A DNA stretch of 64,000 nucleotides, from positions 62,001 to 126,000 of the forward strand of contig CANLTZ010000007.1 in assembly GCA_947494145.1 (NCBI GenBank). The letters run 5' to 3'. This DNA is from an uncultured Jannaschia sp. (GTDB lineage: Bacteria; Pseudomonadota; Alphaproteobacteria; Rhodobacterales; Rhodobacteraceae). Of this stretch, positions 54,877 through 63,642 are shown one piece after another. The notes beneath the pieces are model-generated. The model made no database searches, was not told the origin of the DNA, and was given only the letters and a program-made list of their open reading frames with translations. A program made the translations under genes and the position numbers. Each line of letters begins with the position of its first letter. Positions within the stretch are counted from its first letter, which is position 1.

Positions 54877-55413
54877 TCATGCCTTAGCGCCGTTGGAGTG
54901 GGATTTCATCAGGCGGAGTCCTGCGACATGCGCGATCATCATCGCGGTGATGAATGGGAGTATTGCGATAGCCAGCCAATAAGCGAAGAACCCGATCAGC
55001 AAGAGCAGCCCTGCTGCCGCGAAAGCGAAAAGGCCGACAGCGCTTCCCAAGAGCGATGCGGATAGAGCGGCAAACAGCGCGCCGATCAGGATGTAAACTC
55101 CGTAGGCCAAGAGCAGGGACCCTATGAGCGCGGGCGCGTAAGGCGCGAAGGCCAGAGACGCATCCTCTCTGGCGTCAAGGAGGCGTCGCTGAATTGCCAT
55201 GGCGAGCGGTAGACTGGAAAGGAAGAGTATTCCGATGCAAAGGAGCAGTTGCTCGAAGAATTCGAAGCCGAGAGCGCAAACCGCGAAGATGCCGGCAGCC
55301 TGAAGCGCAAGGCCGAGGGGGGCGAGGCGCCAGAAGTCACGTCTTCCGAGCCGAGCCTCTCCCTGGGCAACCCGACCCTCCCCTTCCCTGTCAGTCTGAT
55401 TTGGCCACGCCAT
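54877..55413 (-). CDS. Four-helix membrane protein inserted after sucD
   Basis: A 178-residue protein with a charged N-terminal 30 residues (DREGEGRVAQGEARLGRRDF) and about four membrane helices: LAPLGLALQAAGIFAVCALG, LLLCIGILFLSSLPLAM, LIGSLLLAYGVYILIGALF and AAAGLLLLIGFFAYWLAIAI. ATG 55413 lies 4 bases after the sucD stop; TTG 55425, overlapping sucD, is an alternative. No family recognised. Because a decayed copy of the sucD end lies beyond this gene, it appears to have been inserted into the operon with a replacement sucD 3' end. Confidence 0.65.
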   Translation of the reverse strand: MAWPNQTDREGEGRVAQGEARLGRRDFWRLAPLGLALQAAGIFAVCALGFEFFEQLLLCIGILFLSSLPLAMAIQRRLLDAREDASLAFAPYAPALIGSLLLAYGVYILIGALFAALSASLLGSAVGLFAFAAAGLLLLIGFFAYWLAIAILPFITAMMIAHVAGLRLMKSHSNGAKA

Positions 55414-55417
55414 CACA

Positions 55418-56299
55418 TCACCCAATCGCTTCCTTCACTGCCTCGCCCAGCGTGGCCGGGCTGTCGGCGACGACGATCCCGGCGGACCGCATGGCCTCGA
55501 TCTTGCTCTCTGCGTCGCCCTTGCCGCCTGCAACGATGGCGCCGGCATGGCCCATGCGGCGGCCCGGAGGGGCGGTGCGTCCGGCGATGAACCCGGCGGT
55601 AGGCTTCCAGCGGCCCTTTTTCTTTTCAGAGGCCAGGAACTCGGCGGCCTCTTCTTCGGCGGTCCCGCCGATTTCACCGATCATGATGATCGACTGGGTT
55701 TCGTCATCGGCCAGGAACATCTCCAGCACGTCGATATGTTCGGTCCCCTTGATCGGGTCGCCCCCGATGCCGACGGCAGTCGATTGGCCCAGCCCCATAT
55801 CTGTGGTCTGCTTGACGGCCTCATAGGTCAGCGTACCCGAGCGGCTGACCACCCCGACCGAGCCGCGCTTGTGGATGTGCCCCGGCATGATCCCGATCTT
55901 GCAGGCATCCGGCGTGATCACGCCGGGGCAATTCGGGCCGATAAGTTGCGTCGCCGAGCCGTCCAGCGCGCGCTTCACCTTCATCATGTCCAGAACCGGA
56001 ATGCCTTCGGTGATGCAGACGACAAGCGGGATCTCGGCGTCGATGGCTTCCAGAATGCTGTCGGCAGCGAAGGGCGGCGGGACATAGATCACGCTGGCAT
56101 CGGCGCCGGTCTTGGCGACGGCCTCATGGCAGCTATCGAAGACCGGCAGGTCCAGATGGGTCATGCCACCTTTGCCCGGTGTGACGCCGCCCACCATCTG
56201 GGTGCCATAGGCGATGGCCTGTTCGCTGTGGAACGTGCCCTGAGAGCCGGTGAGCCCCTGGCAGATGACCTTGGTATCTTTGTCGATGAGGATGGACAT
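55418..56299 (-). CDS. sucD: Succinyl-CoA synthetase subunit alpha
   Basis: A 293-residue CoA-binding subunit: [28 protein letters not shown], the CoA region [13 protein letters not shown], the [13 protein letters not shown] segment and [12 protein letters not shown] with the phosphorylated catalytic His. Works with SucC to make ATP (or GTP) from succinyl-CoA. In many bacteria sucD follows sucC directly; here five small genes separate them. Confidence 0.97.
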   Translation of the reverse strand: MSILIDKDTKVICQGLTGSQGTFHSEQAIAYGTQMVGGVTPGKGGMTHLDLPVFDSCHEAVAKTGADASVIYVPPPFAADSILEAIDAEIPLVVCITEGIPVLDMMKVKRALDGSATQLIGPNCPGVITPDACKIGIMPGHIHKRGSVGVVSRSGTLTYEAVKQTTDMGLGQSTAVGIGGDPIKGTEHIDVLEMFLADDETQSIIMIGEIGGTAEEEAAEFLASEKKKGRWKPTAGFIAGRTAPPGRRMGHAGAIVAGGKGDAESKIEAMRSAGIVVADSPATLGEAVKEAIG

Positions 56300-56322
56300 G
56301 TCGTCTCCGGGTAGTGGTCGAT

Positions 56323-56907
56323 CTAATTGTGCACGATCAGGATGACGGGATGATCGAAGATCACGTCGTCGCCTGTCGCGGGGTCGGTGAAGGTGGTTCG
56401 GGCCAGTGGGAGGGTCACGGCCAGGTTGTCGAAGAAGAAACCCGCGCCGCCATCGCGGTTGGTGCCAGCCCCGATGGGGGACAGAAGGGTATCACTGCCA
56501 TCCACCAACAGGGGCGCCAAGATTTCACCGGCCAAGCGGTTGGCCAGCCGCGTGCCAACGGCGGGAGAGCCCACGGAACAGCCGCTGCCACTGACCACGG
56601 TGCGATTGCCTGCCTCGTCGAAGACGGCCTGGTCGGGGGCTGGTCCGATGCGCAGAAAGGTCAGCGTACCGGGGTTCACGTAGACGATGGCATTGCCCTC
56701 GCGCTCCCGCACAGGGAAGTTGAGCGACCGCGCCGCGCGATCTTGCGACGTGCGCGTCCGGTTGTTGAGGCACACAGCCTCGGTCGCGAAACGCATCCGC
56801 TGGGCGGCGATGTCGGTCGCGCCCCGGCTAAAGCCTGTCTCGGTTGCGGGGACGCAGGCGCCCAAACCGATGGTGGCCGCTAGGGCAGCGATGAACATCC
56901 GGATCAT
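56323..56907 (-). CDS. Putative lipoprotein, suc operon cassette gene 4
   Basis: A 194-residue protein with a lipoprotein signal ([20 protein letters not shown]; lipobox LGAC, Cys18). Mature part: [20 protein letters not shown], a central [19 protein letters not shown] and a C-terminal [15 protein letters not shown]. It would be anchored in a membrane facing the periplasm. The start overlaps the previous gene's stop (ATGA) and the stop lies 23 bases before sucD. No family recognised. Confidence 0.65.
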   Translation of the reverse strand: MIRMFIAALAATIGLGACVPATETGFSRGATDIAAQRMRFATEAVCLNNRTRTSQDRAARSLNFPVREREGNAIVYVNPGTLTFLRIGPAPDQAVFDEAGNRTVVSGSGCSVGSPAVGTRLANRLAGEILAPLLVDGSDTLLSPIGAGTNRDGGAGFFFDNLAVTLPLARTTFTDPATGDDVIFDHPVILIVHN

Positions 56908-57419
56908 TGCGCGACCTCACGGCGGGTGGCCTCGGGGTTGAGGCGTTCGACGCTCAGGAACGTCTCGGGGCCATCGGCGCCGGGCCGTGTGCCGGTGTGG
57001 ACCACGGCAATACGGCCGGGGTTCAGGAACCGCGCGGCCAGCAGTGTGGTGCCGGGCAGGCGGGCGTTTTCGTGCGAAAATGGTAGAGGAGCGTCCTTTT
57101 CGATGCCCTCTGCCTCCAGAGCGGCAATGGCACGTTGCGCGGCGATGTCCCCCCGGTCACCGTTAAACGCGACGGCGCAACGGCGGTCCGTGTTCGGCGT
57201 TGCCGTAAAGGATGCGGGCGAGGGTGGCACATCGGACACTGGATTGAGGTCGTAAAAGTCGTGCCGTGCCCGGATCGACTCAAAGGCCGACCTCGCCGTT
57301 TCAGCGGTCAAGAAGGGCGAAAAGCAATTCGCCGTGAAAGCCTTTATCGCGGCATCTTCCGCAAGGCAGGGCGTCGCAGCCAGCGCCAAGGTAAAGGGGA
57401 GGTGCGTATACATCGTCAT
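56904..57419 (-). CDS. Exported protein, suc operon cassette gene 3
   Basis: A 171-residue protein with a signal peptide (MTMYTHLPFTLALAATPCLA, cleaved near AED). Two Cys in the mature part (TANCFSPF and RRCAVAFNG) could form a disulfide. Start ATG 57419 overlaps the stop of the preceding lipoprotein gene (ATGA) and its own stop overlaps the next start. Longer readings of this frame run through the upstream gene and are not credible. No family recognised. Confidence 0.65.
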   Translation of the reverse strand: MTMYTHLPFTLALAATPCLAEDAAIKAFTANCFSPFLTAETARSAFESIRARHDFYDLNPVSDVPPSPASFTATPNTDRRCAVAFNGDRGDIAAQRAIAALEAEGIEKDAPLPFSHENARLPGTTLLAARFLNPGRIAVVHTGTRPGADGPETFLSVERLNPEATRREVAQ

Positions 57420-57910
57420 CCCTCCGGCCGGAATTCGAGGCTGTAGCGCTGGGCGTCGCCGCCAACCGGCTCGGGCCCCACCACACGGGTGACGGAGCCA
57501 CGGGCGCGGCCGACCCGTTCCCCCGGCGCGACTGATCGGTATGTGGCGATCTGCGCCAGTGCCGCGTCGACTGTGGCTCCATCGTCGCGTGTCACCACAT
57601 CGAGCGCGCAGATCGGCTCCCCGTCCGCCGCGCGCCCGAGACGAAGGGTTGCCCCTCCGTCCGGCAGGTCGAAGGTGCCCTCGCCTGCAGGGCGAAAGCC
57701 GTTGGCCTGCGCCAGATCCGGCGCCGTCGCGAAACCCGGCAGACTTGCGCCGCAGACCCCATCGAAAAGCGCCACGGCCCGGTCCATCGATAGGCTGACC
57801 ACCGGGCCCCCGGCTTCCGTCACGCACCCAGCCAGCGCCACCATTCCCGCAAGCGGCGGGGCGACGGACCGGCAGAGCCGCGAGGCGCGTGCTTTGGGGG
57901 CTGGGCTCAT
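57416..57910 (-). CDS. Putative lipoprotein, suc operon cassette gene 2
   Basis: A 164-residue protein with a lipoprotein signal (lipobox LAGC around residue 29 after the hydrophobic PPLAGMVALAGC). The mature part includes FDGVCGASLPGF and GEPICALDVVTR, two Cys that may pair. Both ends overlap the neighbouring genes by ATGA. No family recognised. Its length and general plan (signal, two Cys, 140-150 mature residues) resemble gene 3 of the cassette, but no sequence identity is evident by eye. Confidence 0.65.
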   Translation of the reverse strand: MSPAPKARASRLCRSVAPPLAGMVALAGCVTEAGGPVVSLSMDRAVALFDGVCGASLPGFATAPDLAQANGFRPAGEGTFDLPDGGATLRLGRAADGEPICALDVVTRDDGATVDAALAQIATYRSVAPGERVGRARGSVTRVVGPEPVGGDAQRYSLEFRPEG

Positions 57911-58071
57911 GACGCGTCTTGGTCTTCCGGCTGGCTAACGGGCGGGCCGCCAAAGGGGTCAAGGTCAAGCGACCAGCCTTGTTCCGGGGTCGGGCCATCG
58001 ACAGTTCCAGCGTTGTGGAAGTTGCAGGCGGAGAGGGCAGTGAGCATCGCCATCGCCGCCACCATTTTCAT
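57907..58071 (-). CDS. Small lipoprotein, suc operon cassette gene 1
   Basis: A 54-residue lipoprotein: MKMVAAMAMLTALSACNFHN with lipobox LSAC (Cys16), followed by a Pro-, Gly- and Asp-rich tail (PTPEQGWSLDLDPFGGPP). ATG 58071 is chosen because the hydrophobic core then sits at the N-terminus; the longer GTG-initiated frame from 58143 would bury it. The stop overlaps the next gene's start (ATGA). It heads the chain of four coupled exported proteins between sucC and sucD. Confidence 0.6.
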   Translation of the reverse strand: MKMVAAMAMLTALSACNFHNAGTVDGPTPEQGWSLDLDPFGGPPVSQPEDQDAS

Positions 58072-58130
58072 GATAGCGAAACAAGGCTCTATGCGCTCAA
58101 GACTCGCTGCGGCGCGCTCAATCGTCGGAG

Positions 58131-58664
58131 TTAGAGTGGGCATTCTGAGACGTCCATTGTCTGAATTTTCGCTGTGCGTCCGTGTATTTGAGCAAGGCGC
58201 CCGTCTCCGACCACTGAAAGGGTTACGCGCATTTCACCGTTTGGAAATGCAATATCCCAGAAGAAGTCGACCACATCCCTGGTCTCTCGGTCCGGCGTCG
58301 CGCGAGGCAGGTTCCAGATACCTGAGTAGGCTAATTCCAGTGCCGGACCAAAGTCTGAACCTACTTCGTACTGGCTTACCGAAACTGCCCGTTGCCGTCT
58401 TCCGTCGACCACCTCATCGGATACGACCATAAAAACCTCGTTGGAAGCTGATGCATATTCTCTGAGCGTGTAGTCGGGACGATCTTCCCCCCCATTCGTT
58501 TGGCTTAGAGAAAACTGCCGAGCGACGGCTTCGATGTTGGAGAGACACGGGAGATCGGCTCTAGCAGCTTCGAAAATGCGGACCATATCCTTAGCGGATA
58601 TCGGCGACGGATCTGCTGGCGTGCAGGAACACAGAACTGTCAGAAGTGTAAAGCAAAGGCGCAC
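58131..58664 (-). CDS. Putative lipoprotein after sucC
   Basis: A 177-residue protein beginning [20 protein letters not shown], a short hydrophobic lead with two possible lipobox Cys, which suggests a lipoprotein or exported protein. The remainder is mixed alpha/beta-like with further Cys (DLPCLSNIE and VSECPL). GTG 58664 starts 6 bases after the sucC stop. Its DNA, especially 58430-58600, is lower in GC than sucC and the cassette, a hint of separate acquisition. No family recognised. Confidence 0.6.
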   Translation of the reverse strand: MRLCFTLLTVLCSCTPADPSPISAKDMVRIFEAARADLPCLSNIEAVARQFSLSQTNGGEDRPDYTLREYASASNEVFMVVSDEVVDGRRQRAVSVSQYEVGSDFGPALELAYSGIWNLPRATPDRETRDVVDFFWDIAFPNGEMRVTLSVVGDGRLAQIHGRTAKIQTMDVSECPL

Positions 58665-58670
58665 CTCACC

Positions 58671-59864
58671 TCACCCCTTCACCGCCTGCACGATCTTCTG
58701 TGCGCCGTCTTTCAAGTCGTCGGCGGCGATGACGTTCAGGCCCGATGTGTTGATGATTTCCTTGCCCTTCTCGACATTCGTGCCCTCCAGCCGGACCACC
58801 AGTGGCACTTGGAGGCCCACTTCTTTGACGGCGGCCACCACGCCTTCGGCGATGACGTCGCAGCGCATGATGCCGCCGAAGATGTTGACCAGGATGCCTT
58901 TGACGTTGTCGTCGGACGTGATGATCTTGAAAGCCTCGGTCACCTTTTCCTTCGTGGCGCCGCCGCCCACATCCAGGAAGTTGGCGGGCTCGGCCCCGTA
59001 AAGCTTGATGATATCCATGGTCGCCATGGCGAGACCCGCGCCGTTCACCATGCACCCGATCTCGCCGTCGAGCGCGATGTAGTTCAGGTCGAACTTGGAC
59101 GCGGCGAGCTCCTTCGGGTCTTCCTCGGTCTCGTCGCGCAGCTCGGCGATATCCTTGTGGCGGTAGATGGCGTTGCCGTCGAAGCCCACCTTGGCGTCGA
59201 GCACCTTTAGATCGCCCGCATCGGTCACGATCAGCGGGTTGATCTCCAGCATCTCCATGTCCTTCTCGGTGAAGGCTCGGTAAAGTTTGCCCATCAGCGC
59301 GACACATTGCTTGATCTGCGCGCCTTCCAGACCCAGTGCAAAGGCCACGCGGCGACCGTGCCAAGGTTGATAGCCCGTGGCTGGGTCCACGTCGAAGCTG
59401 ACGATCTTTTCGGGGGTCGAGGCCGCGACCTCTTCGATGTCCATCCCGCCTTCGGTCGAGCAGACGAAGCCGATTCGGCTGGACTGGCGGTCTACCAAAA
59501 GCGCCAGATAAAGTTCGCGCGCAATGCCCGAGCCGTCTTCGATATAGATACGGTTCACGACCTTGCCTGCGGGCCCGGTCTGGTGCGTGACCAGCGTGCG
59601 GCCCAACATCTTCTTGGCTTCCTCGGCGGCCTCTTCCACCGACTTGGCCAGGCGCACGCCGCCTTTGTCGCCGGCATCGGGTTCCTTGAACTTCCCCTTG
59701 CCGCGCCCGCCCGCATGGATTTGTGCTTTCACCACCCAAAGCGGCCCGTCCAACTGACCGGCCGCATCCTTGGCATCGGCGGCTTTGGTGACAGGCACCC
59801 CATCGCTGACCGGAGCCCCATAGTCGCGCAAAAGGGCTTTGGCCTGGTATTCATGGATGTTCAT
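58671..59864 (-). CDS. sucC: Succinyl-CoA synthetase subunit beta
   Basis: A 397-residue ATP-grasp subunit: [19 protein letters not shown], the nucleotide-binding [50 protein letters not shown] and the C-terminal [16 protein letters not shown]. With SucD it carries out substrate-level phosphorylation. It is the first gene of the suc operon; mdh upstream is separated by a convergent gene, so sucC needs its own promoter in 59865-60109. Confidence 0.97.
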   Translation of the reverse strand: MNIHEYQAKALLRDYGAPVSDGVPVTKAADAKDAAGQLDGPLWVVKAQIHAGGRGKGKFKEPDAGDKGGVRLAKSVEEAAEEAKKMLGRTLVTHQTGPAGKVVNRIYIEDGSGIARELYLALLVDRQSSRIGFVCSTEGGMDIEEVAASTPEKIVSFDVDPATGYQPWHGRRVAFALGLEGAQIKQCVALMGKLYRAFTEKDMEMLEINPLIVTDAGDLKVLDAKVGFDGNAIYRHKDIAELRDETEEDPKELAASKFDLNYIALDGEIGCMVNGAGLAMATMDIIKLYGAEPANFLDVGGGATKEKVTEAFKIITSDDNVKGILVNIFGGIMRCDVIAEGVVAAVKEVGLQVPLVVRLEGTNVEKGKEIINTSGLNVIAADDLKDGAQKIVQAVKG

Positions 59865-59976
59865 GGGAAGGTCCCCGTCTGGTCGTTATGCGTCACCGCC
59901 CGGCTTGGCATGGGCAGATGGGCCTGCAAATAGGAATCAAGTCTATTTGAACGATTGAGTGGGATATTCCGAAATC

Positions 59977-60007
59977 TGTGATCACACTTTATCGGAGTGT
60001 GATCACA
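59977..60007. promoter_or_regulatory. Twin palindromes TGTGATCACA spaced by 21 bases
   Basis: TGTGATCACA occurs at 59977-59986 and again at 59998-60007, start to start 21 bases, or two helical turns. With flanking bases the pair also forms a perfect larger inverted repeat (TGTGATCACAC / GTGTGATCACA). It lies between sucC and the divergent hydroxylase gene, and fits cooperative binding of two dimers of an unidentified regulator. Confidence 0.75.
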
Positions 60008-60109
60008 TTTGAAGCATGCACGCTGATGTGGCGAAATTTGGCTTGTACCGTTTTCGTCTCCGGACGATTCTCTGGTAACTTCGCTTCAGTAAGTTTTCGG
60101 AGTGCAGAT

Positions 60110-60877
60110 ATGGCCAATATCGTCGGCCGTCAGGGAAAAGACTTGAACAGATCGTGGATCGTCCGATTTGGGAAACGTCTGAGAAAGCGTATCAACCCCT
60201 ACCTAAAGCGTCATTCGAAAGTTGGTGACGATGCCTTTCTTGATCGGCAGCATTTCCCATGGATTTCCCGACTGGAGGAGGAGTGGGAGGCGATCCGGGA
60301 CGAGGCGTTGGCCGTCCTGCGCCACCGAGAAGCGATACCGCCGCTGGCAGAACTTTCACCGGATCACGGTCGCTTGGATGACCAGCGAAAATGGCGCTCC
60401 TTCTTTCTGTGGGGGTATGGATTTCGGATGGATCAGAACTGCGCGCGCTGCCCTGCGACGGCGCGGCTGGTCGAGCGCATTCCTGGCGTCAGGACTGTGC
60501 TCTTTTCCATTCATGAGCCTGGCATGGCCATCCCCCCGCACAAAGGTGTCACGGCGAGCATGTGCATCCTTCATCTGGGGCTCAAGGTTCCACGGGACAG
60601 CGCGAATTGTGCGATACGTGTCGGCACGGACGTGCAGCATTGGAAAGAGGGTGAGGCATTTGTCTTCGACGACACGCGCGAGCATGAGACTTGGAATCGT
60701 ACCAGCGATGACCGGGTGATCCTGCTGGTTCAATTCGACCGGCCGCTGCGCTTTCCCGCGTCGCTCGTTGCTTGGGTCTTTATGGAGAGCATACGCCGCA
60801 GTGCTTTTGTTAGCGACGCGCGCAGACGCCTCGGCAGTTGGGAGACGGCGTTTCAAAGGTTGGAGAAGGCGGAATAA
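60110..60877 (+). CDS. Aspartyl/asparaginyl beta-hydroxylase domain protein
   Basis: A 255-residue protein with the PF05118 features: a helical N-terminal part, then FSIHEPGMAIPPHKGVTASM with the first iron-binding His and the 2-oxoglutarate-region residues, LHLGLKVP, CAIRVG (Arg) and VFDDTREHETWN with the second His. Family enzymes are Fe(II)/2-oxoglutarate oxygenases that hydroxylate protein side chains or lipid acyl chains (LpxO). No signal peptide. ATG 60110 has GGAG upstream, and longer readings would cover the twin palindromes. It lies opposite mdh and sucC, between them. Confidence 0.82.
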   Translation: MANIVGRQGKDLNRSWIVRFGKRLRKRINPYLKRHSKVGDDAFLDRQHFPWISRLEEEWEAIRDEALAVLRHREAIPPLAELSPDHGRLDDQRKWRSFFLWGYGFRMDQNCARCPATARLVERIPGVRTVLFSIHEPGMAIPPHKGVTASMCILHLGLKVPRDSANCAIRVGTDVQHWKEGEAFVFDDTREHETWNRTSDDRVILLVQFDRPLRFPASLVAWVFMESIRRSAFVSDARRRLGSWETAFQRLEKAE

Positions 60878-60882
60878 TAGGG

Positions 60883-60908
60883 GCGGGGTACGCGAAAACG
60901 CACCCCGC
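60883..60908. terminator. Hairpin between the convergent hydroxylase and mdh genes
   Basis: GCGGGGT (60883-60889) pairs with ACCCCGC (60902-60908), with a partly paired interior. There is no long T-run on either strand, so termination is weak or factor-assisted. Confidence 0.45.
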
Positions 60909-60919
60909 TGGATGGTATC

Positions 60920-62188
<1,269 letters not shown>

Positions 62189-62518
62189 TCAGGCTTCGAT
62201 GTCGGAAAGATAGGCCAGATCGTCCATCTGATCTTCCCAATTCTGGCCCGACGCCACCAGGCACATGCGGCCATCGGGCAGGGTTACGGTAATCGTCCAG
62301 GTGCCCGTCGCCTCAGAGGCGAACACTTCGACCACACGGTTTTGCGTGCCGAGGCCCACACCGCGACGCGTTTCGCCGAACTGGCTGGCCAGGCGGTCCA
62401 AAATGGCGTCACGCACGCCGCACGACGGGCCAGCAGCCGCAGCGGGCAGGGCCAGAAGGGTAAGGGCCAGCGCGGTCAGCGTGGCAAAGAAGGCATTCAG
62501 AATATTCGTCTTCGTCAT
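62189..62518 (-). CDS. Small exported protein of unknown function
   Basis: A 109-residue protein with a signal peptide (TNILNAFFATLTALALTLLA, cleaved after AAAAG). Mature part of about 80 residues has two Cys (GPSCGVRD and RMCLVASG) that may form a disulfide, and SQFGETRRGVGLGTQN, which is typical of short periplasmic proteins common in Rhodobacterales. Monocistronic with its own terminator and a leader hairpin at 62571-62596. Function unknown. Confidence 0.7.
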   Translation of the reverse strand: MTKTNILNAFFATLTALALTLLALPAAAAGPSCGVRDAILDRLASQFGETRRGVGLGTQNRVVEVFASEATGTWTITVTLPDGRMCLVASGQNWEDQMDDLAYLSDIEA

Positions 62519-62570
62519 GGCACGATCCTTTCGAGAATGGCGGGCCGGGCACGACGGGAAGGACGCTGCA

Positions 62571-62596
62571 ACCGGCTCCCTCCCATCGGAGCCGGT
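62571..62596. promoter_or_regulatory. Perfect inverted repeat between the exported-protein gene and mcl2
   Basis: ACCGGCTCC (62571-62579) and GGAGCCGGT (62588-62596) form a 9-bp stem with an 8-base loop, 53 bases before the start of the leftward gene. It may be a leader hairpin or operator; no regulator can be named. Confidence 0.4.
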
Positions 62597-62781
62597 GGGT
62601 GCCGGGTCCGAAGTGATGAGAAGCACCCTGCCTCAAAGGTGCGAAAAAACCGTTAACGGAACGGAAGCTAAGAACTTGCTGCGAAGCAGCGGGCTCATTC
62701 GACATATTCATGCGGAAATTCGCCTTTCGACTTGCCAATCGTTTCTTTCGATGCTGCAACGCCGCGAACAGGAGACACGAC

Positions 62782-63639
62782 ATGACTGCCCAGGATCGCC
62801 CTTTCCGCTCCGTCCTCTACATCCCCGGCTCCCGCCCACGAGCCATGGAAAAGGCCAAGGGACTGGCGGTGGATGCGATCATCCTGGATCTGGAAGACGC
62901 CGTAGCGCCCTCCGAAAAGGCGACCGCGCGCCAGGCTGTCGCCGGGGCATTGGAGGCAGGCGGTTTCGGCCCCCGATACCTGATCGTGCGTGTGAACGGT
63001 GCCGATACGGAGTGGGGCGCGGACGACCTTGCAGCGTTTGGGTATGCCGGCGCCCATGCGATCTTGCTGCCCAAAGTCGCCGGTCCCCAAGACGTCGCAG
63101 CCGCCGCAACGCACGTGTCCGAGGGCGCGACCATCTGGGCCATGATGGAATCGCCCCGTGGCATTCAGAACGCCGCCGCTATCGCCGATGCGCCCCGGAT
63201 GGGCGGGCTCGTGCTGGGGACAAACGACTTGGCGAAAGACCTGGCGTGCCGCCCTGGCACAGACCGATTGCCACTGATGACGTCGCTGCAAACCTGCGTA
63301 TTGGCGGCGCGGGCCGCGGATATCCCATGTATCGATGGGGTCTACAACGCCTTCAAAGACGAAGAGGGCCTGCGCGTCGAGTGCAAGCAAGGCCGTGATC
63401 TCGGCATGGACGGCAAGACATTGATCCATCCCGCCCAAGTCGCCGTCGCCAATGAGGTGTTCGCCCCGACCGAGGCGGAGGCCGAGCTGGCCCGTCGCCA
63501 GATTGCAGCATACGAAGAGGCCGTCGCCGCTGGTCAGGGTGTGGCGGTTCTGGACGGTCGCATCGTTGAGAACCTTCATGTGGACACCGCCCGCAAGACC
63601 TTGGCAAAGCTGGATGCGATATCCGAGCTTGGGGGCTGA
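62782..63639 (+). CDS. mcl2: (3S)-malyl-CoA thioesterase / CitE-like lyase family
   Basis: A 285-residue HpcH/HpaI-CitE family TIM barrel: RSVLYIPGSRPRAMEKAKGL, ILDLEDAVAPSEK with the Mg-binding acidic residues, RVNGADTEWG, WAMMESPRGIQNA, LGTNDLAKDL, and GKTLIHPAQVAVANEVFAP. The length is close to that recalled for Mcl2 of Rhodobacter and shorter than the malyl-CoA lyase Mcl1, so hydrolysis of malyl-CoA in the ethylmalonyl-CoA pathway is likely; lyase activity cannot be excluded. AACAGGAGA precedes ATG 62782. Confidence 0.82.
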   Translation: MTAQDRPFRSVLYIPGSRPRAMEKAKGLAVDAIILDLEDAVAPSEKATARQAVAGALEAGGFGPRYLIVRVNGADTEWGADDLAAFGYAGAHAILLPKVAGPQDVAAAATHVSEGATIWAMMESPRGIQNAAAIADAPRMGGLVLGTNDLAKDLACRPGTDRLPLMTSLQTCVLAARAADIPCIDGVYNAFKDEEGLRVECKQGRDLGMDGKTLIHPAQVAVANEVFAPTEAEAELARRQIAAYEEAVAAGQGVAVLDGRIVENLHVDTARKTLAKLDAISELGG

Positions 63640-63642
63640 ACT

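Noticed and set aside
56904-57998. Fusion-like 364-codon frame in the suc operon cassette
   Set aside because: The upstream 190 codons are the wrong frame of the neighbouring lipoprotein gene; the ATG at 57419 with a signal peptide and ATGA overlap explains the gene.
59977-60007. CRP/FNR-type sites
   Set aside because: The half-sites TGTGA and TCACA are adjacent without the 6-base spacer, so the sites do not fit that family.
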